A stretch of 48,424 bases of DNA. Source: JABIAL01 sp964645825. GTDB lineage: Bacteria; Patescibacteriota; Patescibacteriia; UBA1558; GWA2-36-10. The notes below the pieces were generated by a model. The model had not been told where the DNA came from, did not search any database, and worked only from the letters and a program-made list of their open reading frames with translations. Shown here one piece after another: positions 32,501 through 39,176 of this stretch. The first letter of the stretch is position 1. Each line of letters begins with the position of its first letter. The translations under genes and the position numbers were made by a program. The stretch lies in contig CAZXZY010000003.1 in NCBI GenBank assembly GCA_964645825.1, positions 1 through 48,424 on the forward strand. The letters are read 5' to 3'.

Positions 32501-34487
32501 CAATGTACTCATTACAACCAGCCTGATCTGATGGACAAGAACTTGATTGGTTATTCAAAAATAGATCATTGTCATCAACCGCTATGTCATCTAATACCCA
32601 AGCATTATCTACATTTTTTTCTTGAGAATAACGCAAGCAACCAGCTTGATCAACTGTACAATAATCCAAAGTCTGTTCTAAATAAGATGCTTCCCCTAAA
32701 CCATCATTATCAAAAGTCAGACAGCCCGAATATATTTCTCCATCTTCACAAATATCGCCATTTAGACGCCAAATATTTTCTGAACGAGTACAATAACCAT
32801 ATTGCCCATCTATACAATTTCCCTGATCATCTTCGGCTAAACAAGTTTCCACATCGGCACAATATTCTTGTCTAGAGCTAGTTTGACTAGATTCTAGAGT
32901 AGGCGCATAGACCAAGGCATTACAACGAGCAGGTGGATTTTTCAGTACCCAATCTGGATCAACCAAATGATAATAGGGATTATGATCATCATAATCTGGA
33001 GAAGTAGCAAACACACAAGGCGAAGAAGGCGCATCTTCAAAACAATCTATTGCTTGTTGTAGAGTGACAGCGCGTCCAGTTGGACTACGCTCAGCTGCTA
33101 GCTCCCAACCCACTGATACAACACCTGCTTCTCTTAGTTTAATCAAGTTATGATAACAAAGACCTTCACGATAACACGTGTCACTATTATTACGAGGATC
33201 ATTCAAACTAATAAAAGGAGTACTACCATCTATCAGGCCCTGTTCAATAGCCTCGGTAACAGTTTTTTTCTGAGCTAATATCTGTAAAAACTCTGCCTTC
33301 ATTACACAATTATCTGGATGAAGAAAATCAACTTCATCTGGACAAATAACAAAATTTTCTAGGCTATTATAATTTTCTATTTCACCAAAACTCAAAGTTT
33401 GCAGATCTCTAAAAACATCTGCTCCAGCTGGTGGACGACGTAAATCTACGCCACCTCGTAATTTGTCTAATAAACTCGCTCTAAAGCTAGTGTCTTCATC
33501 ATACCAACTAGCAATTTGACGAATACCCTTATCAATATATAGTTTTAACAATTTAGAAGATAATGTCTGCATAAACATGTTTCCAGCTTCTTTCAAGACC
33601 AACTTCAAGGTGCTGTCCTCTTTTTCATAGCCAAACATAAAGCCTTGATCAGTACTGTTAGCTAAATCAAACTGTATTTCTGAGATTTTTAAAATCTGCG
33701 CACAATGAGTCTTCACTTCTTGAGTGATAACTGTCTGCTTATCTCTATAACCCTGACATTCAGCTGATGTAATTTTACTTACTTCTGCTGCTCTTTGTTC
33801 TCTTTCTTGTGCTTCTGTCAAAACCTTAAAAGCAATATCTAAATCACTTCTGCCAGGATCAAACTGAGACCAAAAATCATTCCAAGTTTCTTTATTTCTA
33901 GTATTTGTGTTTAGGCTGATTTTTATAAAATCTTGCCAACGACCATCCTTGACTTGACTTGAAAATTGACTCCAATTTTGCTGTATTTCTTGCCAATTAC
34001 ATTTTGGTGCTGGTGGCGCTTTAGAATCAATCAAGCCCAAAGTTAAGGTTAATTTAACTTCAATGGAAGGATCACATAAATTTAGACCCAAATCAGCAAA
34101 GTGTCTCTCTGACAAATCTCCAATAAACTCACCGATAGCCGCTTCTTCAGATTTACGCAAAGCATTTTTAATCGAATCTGTTCTAAATAATGGTTTGCCT
34201 CCCTCTGCTCCAGTGACAATGGAATTAGCTACTTCATAAGCGAAATTATTAGCCCAACTTCGAACAGTGTTATTCACTGTTTGATTGAGTACTTGCTTAT
34301 AAGCCTTACTAATAGCCTTCCCTATCTTCTGCCAAATTGTTTCTCTAATTTGCGGAACAGATTCTAGCTCGGTCGTTGCAATTTGAGCATGTACAACTGA
34401 ATGAAGTTCAATATTAGGAGTAATAGATACGGTAAACAAAAAAAGAAAAATTCCTATCCCCGCTAAGACTCTTTGGTACTTTTTCAT
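26535..34487 (-). CDS. Giant secreted Cys-rich protein with lectin-like domains
   Basis: 2650 residues, 16% of the window. Signal peptide MKKYQRVLAGIGIFLFLFTVS... at 1-35; helical N-terminal region (about 40-330). From about 600 to 1500 a motif C-x6-C recurs at least nine times, usually with Gly before the second Cys and an aromatic residue three after it (CTVDQAGC, CPSDQAGC, CLAEEVGC, CPSIAIGC, CPAQFDGC, CREQSIGC, CPQAYKGC). Two jelly-roll, carbohydrate-binding-module-like domains lie at about 669-806 (NLLDNGDF...IDSVKLEEV) and 1086-1222 (IFIDNFES...FLDNVILKEV). No membrane anchor or LPXTG motif is seen at the C-terminus. It sits between a TSP3 protein and VirB6, so it may be a substrate or exposed part of the secretion machine, for example a host-binding adhesin (inference). 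Confidence 0.85.
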   Translation of the reverse strand: MKKYQRVLAGIGIFLFLFTVSITPNIELHSVVHAQIATTELESVPQIRETIWQKIGKAISKAYKQVLNQTVNNTVRSWANNFAYEVANSIVTGAEGGKPLFRTDSIKNALRKSEEAAIGEFIGDLSERHFADLGLNLCDPSIEVKLTLTLGLIDSKAPPAPKCNWQEIQQNWSQFSSQVKDGRWQDFIKISLNTNTRNKETWNDFWSQFDPGRSDLDIAFKVLTEAQEREQRAAEVSKITSAECQGYRDKQTVITQEVKTHCAQILKISEIQFDLANSTDQGFMFGYEKEDSTLKLVLKEAGNMFMQTLSSKLLKLYIDKGIRQIASWYDEDTSFRASLLDKLRGGVDLRRPPAGADVFRDLQTLSFGEIENYNSLENFVICPDEVDFLHPDNCVMKAEFLQILAQKKTVTEAIEQGLIDGSTPFISLNDPRNNSDTCYREGLCYHNLIKLREAGVVSVGWELAAERSPTGRAVTLQQAIDCFEDAPSSPCVFATSPDYDDHNPYYHLVDPDWVLKNPPARCNALVYAPTLESSQTSSRQEYCADVETCLAEDDQGNCIDGQYGYCTRSENIWRLNGDICEDGEIYSGCLTFDNDGLGEASYLEQTLDYCTVDQAGCLRYSQEKNVDNAWVLDDIAVDDNDLFLNNQSSSCPSDQAGCNEYIVMATGLGINLLDNGDFNYYTGDIDDGVSDIINGWTSPNMQIVSDAYYGATAASFQNSISTTFDTGLALANRTFAVSFFGKASSANNYTLKTKVDGVDSSSELFDITPNWAWEEFKFSFDPDEEHTSFTVLINGPGAIIDSVKLEEVLNSSASATAYTTYGDGGRIFMDDSRNMCLAEEVGCQGYLPDNGDPMIPAMISVNDICPAECVGYSSFTQRPDTFDILEGLIDPEYYNFIPTTAHSCPSIAIGCEEFTNLDEIAEGGEGKEYYTYLRQCVPMDAGNIETYFTWEGQDVVGYQLKTWTTLRSNLSAAPCTNVSPGSNTCIDTAFNDDSFWDDYEVRACGPETPDPFDGPEFNPNCREFFDVAGNPHYRLQDRVVFASDDCHDYRRSATGQQYQAIPSLSFSCPAQFDGCKSYTGNAANNVRQIFIDNFESGSYVPWAGAGLDISNQSMANNGHSLKANANTTISRGLTGLQTNQSYQISWWMKNSGNLDDVIVTLSDGTDIFDIGNTGVISFGDWRRYELTASEIFNIDIDGSLELRIEFIGNGEVFLDNVILKEVIDSLSFVKNSWNTPIQCDTPFEGAYLGCQSYTDTNGIDYNLKSFSNLCREQSIGCMAVIDTNNTSNPFSETFNESYCSNLIFNTEASCNLNGETWTDEYSEITIASDSIDYLVPNPNNYCPQAYKGCSALGLPSVDQATDSITGFSTVYKMNDPDNYQNILCAADALYCEAYSSDKGNYYFRDPGSRTCVYREQVNMSIGLISGLFSGWFVSDSLDTDTPVGCSDNGDAAYSSADFQLPTDWAAACPAHKNLCTEYRDPADPATCDVNVAGSCQSYYYYNNDKIDQSSCNGQVDRNSGCVLLYETNDWNAQHTFVNAEYDANATYDQNILDNAPVNPLPGDNSNILVKVAKDRQCAEWLSCKSSTAVFDPNTASYKVISDALDSCIGYGDNNNITQCAEWGSNTDTTPLTFEEYQSRATGVNDHLQWSDQDYLGYSTPNSLPVKDLVVYNFSTTTEPDPRLVYESEDEAECESRPNGAVCHADVGDENMAGTCQDEICWINPILGKDALGVNTRGYAAQNAPFAHNIDVNRSADPLPYSQANICEDGDNSCEIQYKKVTYGLGGVTKYYSDSFAPGACISVSGEEIPDDEAYNDNGTYITKPFEGSPCLTNDNCGGRENGGRCQDANKIETFMNWPGVCLEYDRSTPVLMDGAGDELAEKYYCNQWYPVDEVQGAQSLYNNFTEAGFYSDTGADVQMCAVGEAYSTLEDRYYCVKEEDTYGFCSILAKVPAGSKFVTSLVEANADLLVGKYLKSDPPAFTIELVGGEDIIVRVGANDCGYGDADENEDRNDQDECFGDASVFIFSDFKDATNMASILITREQLENLFDAGDIAADIEYFYFDEEIDSDGDRLDHSGVLAGAFGDDNNVPANVDPFNEWSYNYHSRCGRDIHNDECPAGMHQIYVRSWHGGSHCSLFGPRHHRSYRFCNPLTYNYYAKAEITPNLNCTDTNCSGPSKGRACLGAGAPYNTITPFASSAWGDPNICNNGIGLNATTTDVIDKCFKTCVERITVNEDMDHSCSIYGDTVGDPVNDLTGCYAALYDVDDGIIASLALEQQAIGVAPHYNGCLSSNVPLCAAVVDPSFYQNSSGTDCGDATGCYQQCAMVTSIGAEGDRDKSWVRTDIWWRAKQEPSSYHNVVGGNTWNARYYAGPNYITEQGIYFNKINAADSNAYFGSMSGSLNVNQPLLTQIPLNFDPNAASIFFGVPQAADPWADGRGRLKWLLAKFYNFQWDSIDSEYDEIGFDGSTYTNNDYNPDAGADYDPYIYQVCGNVLCDGGNEGITINNANTGDVVSHGDLFTAIKFYYHAHPDHMPIISVEFDPEGNGFIAPTLGKYKNNMPECKPGDTVPSGEGELGFGGLARACHTGYKTFYSTYSFDDDGVNNYLCDGTDGSPVIENASCYQPQVRVTDNWGKDTIQVYSDWVVIYQD

Positions 34488-34509
34488 AACTATTTTGACT
34501 AATTGATAT

Positions 34510-35301
34510 TTATAAATCTAATAATTGATTTCTAAGTCCTAAAAGCTCTTCTTCGCTTAAGTTATTAATTTCTTCAGCATCTGCCCCTGGTTGAGTCAAT
34601 AAAAATGCTCTAATATGTTCTACTCCCAAATCTTCAGGTGATTCGGAACCAATGCCACTCTCATCTAGAATACTAAAAATATATAACAAATCATCATCTG
34701 ATAAACTATCTACATCTTCCTGACTCATGCCATTGTCTACCAAAAAATTTCTAAACTCAATCAAGGCTGCCTCTTCAATCGTCAAATCTGGATTTAAGGT
34801 AACTTCTTCTATAACCTGAGACAAGCTAGTGTTTGGGGTGATCAAGTATAATAAATTACAATCTGCGCCTGATGGGCATAAAGGGTCATTATTTGAGTTG
34901 ACTTCTTCCAAATCTGTATAGCCGTCACTATCAGTATCTTCCAAAAACATACTAGTGCGATATTGATAAAGCTCCTGATAATCAGTTAATCCATCTTGAT
35001 CCGTATCATTGTTTTTAAGATCCTCTACTAATTGGGCTTCATTTTTTTGATCTGGATTAAGCTGATCTTGCAAAAAATCTGGCACATCAAGAGCGAAATG
35101 CTTTTCTAATAATTGCGTCTTAAAATACCAGCTGCCAACAAAAATAATAGCTATAACTAGAATTAAAAAAGGCCAAAAAGTTTTGTTCTTTAAGATATGT
35201 CGCCAGCTCGAGTCACCAAAATTCGGCGCATGAGAACTAGCAAAATTAACTTGAGAATTTCGATCTGCTTGGTCTTTGATTTTATATGGTTTTTTGGCCA
35301 T
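34510..35301 (-). CDS. Membrane-anchored TSP3 calcium-binding protein
   Basis: A 263-residue protein: about 40 cytosolic residues, one transmembrane helix at about 42-60, then thrombospondin type 3-like calcium loops DTDQDGLTDYQEL and DTDSDGYTDLEEV (about 99-135), and a helical C-terminal half with two repeated acidic units (SQEDVDSLSDDDLLYIFS and DAEEINNLSEEELLGLRN). First gene of the operon with the giant protein, 22 bases upstream of it. Probably extracytoplasmic, with calcium used for folding or contacts (inference). It has its own extended -10 promoter. Confidence 0.75.
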   Translation of the reverse strand: MAKKPYKIKDQADRNSQVNFASSHAPNFGDSSWRHILKNKTFWPFLILVIAIIFVGSWYFKTQLLEKHFALDVPDFLQDQLNPDQKNEAQLVEDLKNNDTDQDGLTDYQELYQYRTSMFLEDTDSDGYTDLEEVNSNNDPLCPSGADCNLLYLITPNTSLSQVIEEVTLNPDLTIEEAALIEFRNFLVDNGMSQEDVDSLSDDDLLYIFSILDESGIGSESPEDLGVEHIRAFLLTQPGADAEEINNLSEEELLGLRNQLLDL

Positions 35302-35324
35302 GTATATAAGATTAAGTTGTACTT

Positions 35325-35330
35325 ATTATA
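35325..35330 (-). promoter_or_regulatory. Extended -10 promoter of the second T4SS-linked operon
   Basis: TGTTATAAT on the minus strand (hexamer at 35325-35330), the same nine bases as in the first T4SS-like operon. There is no real -35 box, since that position falls in the T tract of the rsmA terminator. Predicted leader about 17 bases. Confidence 0.6.
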
Positions 35331-35352
35331 ACATAAATTTCCGAAAATAAAA

Positions 35353-35382
35353 AACAGCCCAAAGCAACTCTTTGGGGCTGTT
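35353..35382 (-). terminator. Terminator of the leuS-rsmA operon
   Basis: Minus-strand stem AACAGCCC...GGGCTGTT with inner CAAAG/CTTTG pairing, followed by TTTTTTATTTTC. Its first base pairs overlap the rsmA stop codon. Confidence 0.85.
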
Positions 35383-36214
35383 ATAAATTCTGTCCTAAAG
35401 CAATCCAATCATCAATACTTAAGTCCTCTGCTCGTATATTTTTGTCTAATTTTAATTTTGTAAAAACTGCTGATACCGCATCTTTATCTAAATTTTGATC
35501 ACTTAATAAATTATTAGCTAATTTCTTTCTTTTGCTGGCAAAGCCATAATGCACAAGTTGCCAAACTCGCCTTTCGTCAGCTTTGTGATCCCAATATCTA
35601 ATGTTATCAATATGCAAAATAGCCGAATCAACTTTGGGCACTGGATAAAAATCATTTTTATCAACCAAGCCAGCCATTTTGGCTTGCGCATAAAAAGATA
35701 CGGCCAAAGATAATAAACTATGCTTGTTCTTTTTTGCTATCACTCTTTCTGCGACTTCGCGTTGTATCAATAAGGTCATTGATTGTGGCTTGTGTTTAGC
35801 TGATACAAACTTATTAATCAATTTACTAGTCAAATAGTACGGAATATTAGCAACAACTTTATAATGCTTAGCTTTGTGTGTAAATAAAATATTTTGCCAT
35901 TGCTCATCGGTGAGCGATAAAATGTCTTGCCATTTAATTTGCAAATTTTTATTTACTTTGACTAATTTGTTTAATAATGGCTGAAAATGTTTATCTACTT
36001 CAAAGCTGACAACTTGTTTTGCTTGTTCTACCAGTTTTTGAGTCAGAGCGCCCAAACCAGGGCCGATTTCTAAAACTAAATCATCTTTTTCTATCTTAGC
36101 AGCAGCAATTATGGTCGCTAAAACTTCATCGGAAACCAAAAAATTTTGACCCCGAACTTTATTTGGAGTTAATTGATATTTATCTAATAAAAATTGTAGC
36201 TGACTTATATCCAT
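35381..36214 (-). CDS. rsmA: 16S rRNA dimethyladenosine transferase
   Basis: A 277-residue RsmA/KsgA. It has GQNFL at 22-26, SAM motif I LEIGPGLGALTQ at 48-59, acidic FEVD at 71-74, and catalytic NIPYY at 123-127. It dimethylates two adjacent adenines in helix 45 of 16S rRNA late in small-subunit assembly. Last gene of a five-gene operon (leuS, MFS, tsaC, MFS, rsmA), 6 bases after the transporter stop. Confidence 0.96.
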   Translation of the reverse strand: MDISQLQFLLDKYQLTPNKVRGQNFLVSDEVLATIIAAAKIEKDDLVLEIGPGLGALTQKLVEQAKQVVSFEVDKHFQPLLNKLVKVNKNLQIKWQDILSLTDEQWQNILFTHKAKHYKVVANIPYYLTSKLINKFVSAKHKPQSMTLLIQREVAERVIAKKNKHSLLSLAVSFYAQAKMAGLVDKNDFYPVPKVDSAILHIDNIRYWDHKADERRVWQLVHYGFASKRKKLANNLLSDQNLDKDAVSAVFTKLKLDKNIRAEDLSIDDWIALGQNL

Positions 36215-36220
36215 GACAAA

Positions 36221-37384
36221 CTATAAAAGCATATAAAGCAAAGACATGCCACCAGCTAAAATGAAAGTTAATTTGAAAGCAAAAACCTCATCGGTGATAA
36301 AGAATAAGGCAAAATAAATAAGTAAGATGGCCACTAATTTTCCAATCACCAGACTCATTTCAAAGAAAACAATAGTACGCATTACATTTTTTGTTTTTGC
36401 CCTCTCATAAGTAATAGCTAACAAAGGGATGTTAATCACATTTTTAGCCAAACGAGACATGGTATCTACAAAAAATATACCCAGCTGGTTAACTATAAAA
36501 ATTCTAATAAACCAAGCCACAGAATAAAAAGCGCTACCTAGTGCTAAAATTGAACGTTTATTTTTAGAATCTGATATTTTACCAACATATAGGCTAATAA
36601 TCACGGTAACTAAAGTGGCTAAAGCAACGATCAAGCCCAAATCTTTCATGTCAGCTATAATCAAAGAAATAAAGACTGGCCAAATAACCATTACTATCAA
36701 TTCTTCGCCAAAACCAATATAGGCAAATAGTGATTTTCTGTTTTTTTTGTCAAATAAATCTTTGAACGCGCTAGTGTAGCCAAATTTTTGTGGTTTAAAT
36801 TTTTCTTTAGTTAATAAGGTAGGAATATTTGATCCGATAAATAAAAGAGCGGATAAAATAAATAATATACCGTAGCCCCAGAAACTGATAATAAATCCAG
36901 CTACAGCAATTCCTAAAATATAGACCAGTGAAGTAGAAACTGTAAAACTGCTCAACTCCCTGCCCTCTTCATCATCATCGGAAAATCTAGCAAAATCGGC
37001 ATAGTAAGCTGGCCAATAAAATGTTTTTTGTAAGGCAAAGATAATTGGTGCTATATAAAATAATATTGAATAATCTTGAATCAAAAATAAAACAACATAA
37101 AAAGTAGCAAACAAAATGCTACCAACCAAAAGACCAGCTTCATAGCCTTTGTAGCGAGCAAATTTTCCACCCAAAGGCATTAACAATAAATAGGCTCCGT
37201 AGACAATCAAATAAAAAAGCATTAAATCCTGCAAAGAATAGCCTATTTTATATAAATAAATCGGCTCAAATATAACTACTAAAGATAAGGCTAAGTTTAA
37301 TAAAATAGAAGAAACAAATAATTCCTTCACCTGGCGCTTCATCTTTTTGGGAAACAAACTATGGAAAAATCTTTTATACCTCAT
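36221..37384 (-). CDS. MFS-type transporter
   Basis: 387 residues with about eleven to twelve hydrophobic helices and a basic cytosolic loop in the middle (KEKFKPQKFGYTSAFKDLFDKKNRKSLF), the usual two-bundle MFS plan. GKFARYKGYEAG after helix 2 stands at the place of the MFS A motif. No substrate can be assigned. It is distantly similar in plan and length to the other transporter of this operon (37997-39154), with tsaC between them, suggesting an old duplication. An MKRQ start 14 residues in is possible. Confidence 0.8.
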   Translation of the reverse strand: MRYKRFFHSLFPKKMKRQVKELFVSSILLNLALSLVVIFEPIYLYKIGYSLQDLMLFYLIVYGAYLLLMPLGGKFARYKGYEAGLLVGSILFATFYVVLFLIQDYSILFYIAPIIFALQKTFYWPAYYADFARFSDDDEEGRELSSFTVSTSLVYILGIAVAGFIISFWGYGILFILSALLFIGSNIPTLLTKEKFKPQKFGYTSAFKDLFDKKNRKSLFAYIGFGEELIVMVIWPVFISLIIADMKDLGLIVALATLVTVIISLYVGKISDSKNKRSILALGSAFYSVAWFIRIFIVNQLGIFFVDTMSRLAKNVINIPLLAITYERAKTKNVMRTIVFFEMSLVIGKLVAILLIYFALFFITDEVFAFKLTFILAGGMSLLYMLL

Positions 37385-37385
37385 A

Positions 37386-37997
37386 TTATATATCTATCTT
37401 TAAACTACCCTGTCTTAAAATCTGCACTTTATTATCTTTATCTATCTTAATAGTAGTTGATGGCTGATTTTTGGGCAAATTACCAAAATTGATAAATAAA
37501 TCCGGCTGATGTTCAGCCTGCTTAAATTGTCGGCGAACATTTTCAACTGTGTAACAATCTCCTTCATCAGCAATATTGGCGGAAGTAGAAATAATAGCCG
37601 ACCCAAAATGAATTAAGAGATCACGAACAAAGTGGTGGCTAGATACTCGCAAAGCCAAAAAATCATTATGACAATGATTTGCCTGACAATAACGATAAGG
37701 CAGGACTAAATTCAATGGCCCTGGCCAATGCTCGGTAGCAAGTCGCAAAGCTTGTTGCGGAAATTCAACCAAAGTTGTAGCTGTCATCATGTCTGGCACT
37801 ATAACTGGCAGCGGCTTATTTTCATCACGTTGTTTAATCTGATAAATTTTATTAACAACTTTTTTATCAAAAAAATTACCACCCAAACCATAGGATGTTT
37901 CTGTTGGATAGACTATCACTCCTCCTCTATTTAACACATCAACAGCTTGTTGCAATACCTCTAAACTGTTTCTAGAATTTAACTCTACTTCTCTCAT
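37386..37997 (-). CDS. tsaC: L-threonylcarbamoyladenylate synthase (Sua5/YrdC/TsaC)
   Basis: A 203-residue YrdC-domain protein without the Sua5 C-terminal domain. Signature PTETSYGLG at 31-39, ENKPLPVIV at 59-67, WPGPLNLVLP around 90-99, and IISTSANIA near 134-142. It makes threonylcarbamoyl-AMP from threonine, bicarbonate and ATP for the t6A37 modification of tRNAs reading ANN codons. Its start overlaps the stop of the preceding MFS gene by one base (TAATG). Confidence 0.93.
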   Translation of the reverse strand: MREVELNSRNSLEVLQQAVDVLNRGGVIVYPTETSYGLGGNFFDKKVVNKIYQIKQRDENKPLPVIVPDMMTATTLVEFPQQALRLATEHWPGPLNLVLPYRYCQANHCHNDFLALRVSSHHFVRDLLIHFGSAIISTSANIADEGDCYTVENVRRQFKQAEHQPDLFINFGNLPKNQPSTTIKIDKDNKVQILRQGSLKIDI

Positions 37998-39154
37998 TAA
38001 CGTAATAAATTAACAAATAAGGCGGCTACTCCAGCTACGACAAAGCTGGATTGCATTGGTAAAAATAATAATAACACAGCCAATAATATTAAACCAAGCA
38101 CTCGACCAAATGATCCTGCCATTTCTTTGATCACTGTGTACTCATCGACATAATGTCCTCGATCAGCTGCCTTCTCATAAACTAAAGTTTGTAAAGACGT
38201 CTTTAAAATAATTAAAGCCAAGGCGTGATAAGTAGACACTAAAAATATATGAAAACCAGAAATGACTATGGTCTTTAAAAACCAAGCACTAGCGTTTAAA
38301 GCCGCACCAATGCGCAATAATTTATGCTTATGCCAACGATCCAATAAATTGCCAATAAATAAACGCAAGACCATGCCAATCAACAAAATACCAGCCGTCA
38401 ATAATCCCATAGCTGCATATTTTTCATCTAAGATAGAAAAAATAAACAGTGGCCAAAAAATTTTGTTAACTATATTGACCAAGCCATCAGACATATAGGC
38501 GAAAACCATACGCCGATTAAATGGATGAAAAAAATATTTCCAGGCCTCTAAATATCGCCAACTAAATTCTTCTTTACTTGGTGGTAAATACAGCAATGGC
38601 CAAATGGAAATCAAAGATAAAGTCGCACCGATCACAGTCACTACCGCAAAACTCCATCTTTCCAAAATAAATCCGGCAATCAATGGAGCAGCAATACTCA
38701 AAACTGAGGCAACGGAAAATAAAATACTTAATTGTCTGCCACGAGTTTTTTTGTCTGATAATTTCGCTGTTTCGGTATGAAATGGTATCCAATATAAATT
38801 ACGAATCATGGTTATAGTCACTATAGCCAAGACAGTATATAAAAATGGATCATTAGGGAAAAAATAAAAAGCGGCAAAATAAGGTAAACGGAAAAAAATA
38901 GAAACAATCAAAGCTTTTCTAATACCAATTTTACTCATCAACTGAGCGCCAAGCGGTAAAGTCACTACATATAACAAGTGGCCTAATAAATAATATAAAA
39001 TTACCCAATTTATATCATTATATTGTTGATATAAAAAAATTGGTAAAAAAATACTAAAGATATTTCCGCCAAAGTCTAACAATAATTTGTTCAAATACAA
39101 ACTAATCAAGCCTTTAGAGAAACGAACTTGTTTAAATTGAGCTAGCAATTGCAT
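37997..39154 (-). CDS. MFS-type transporter (paralogue)
   Basis: 385 residues with about twelve hydrophobic helices. AQLMSKIGIRKALIVS follows helix 2 and FIGNLLDRWHKHKLLRIG occupies the equivalent loop of the second half; both are A-motif-like positions. The central loop KEEFSWRYLEAWKYFFHPFNRRMVF resembles that of the neighbouring transporter. Substrate unknown. It starts 22 bases after leuS. Confidence 0.8.
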   Translation of the reverse strand: MQLLAQFKQVRFSKGLISLYLNKLLLDFGGNIFSIFLPIFLYQQYNDINWVILYYLLGHLLYVVTLPLGAQLMSKIGIRKALIVSIFFRLPYFAAFYFFPNDPFLYTVLAIVTITMIRNLYWIPFHTETAKLSDKKTRGRQLSILFSVASVLSIAAPLIAGFILERWSFAVVTVIGATLSLISIWPLLYLPPSKEEFSWRYLEAWKYFFHPFNRRMVFAYMSDGLVNIVNKIFWPLFIFSILDEKYAAMGLLTAGILLIGMVLRLFIGNLLDRWHKHKLLRIGAALNASAWFLKTIVISGFHIFLVSTYHALALIILKTSLQTLVYEKAADRGHYVDEYTVIKEMAGSFGRVLGLILLAVLLLFLPMQSSFVVAGVAALFVNLLR

Positions 39155-39176
39155 TTATTTTTGTTTTTGTCATCAG

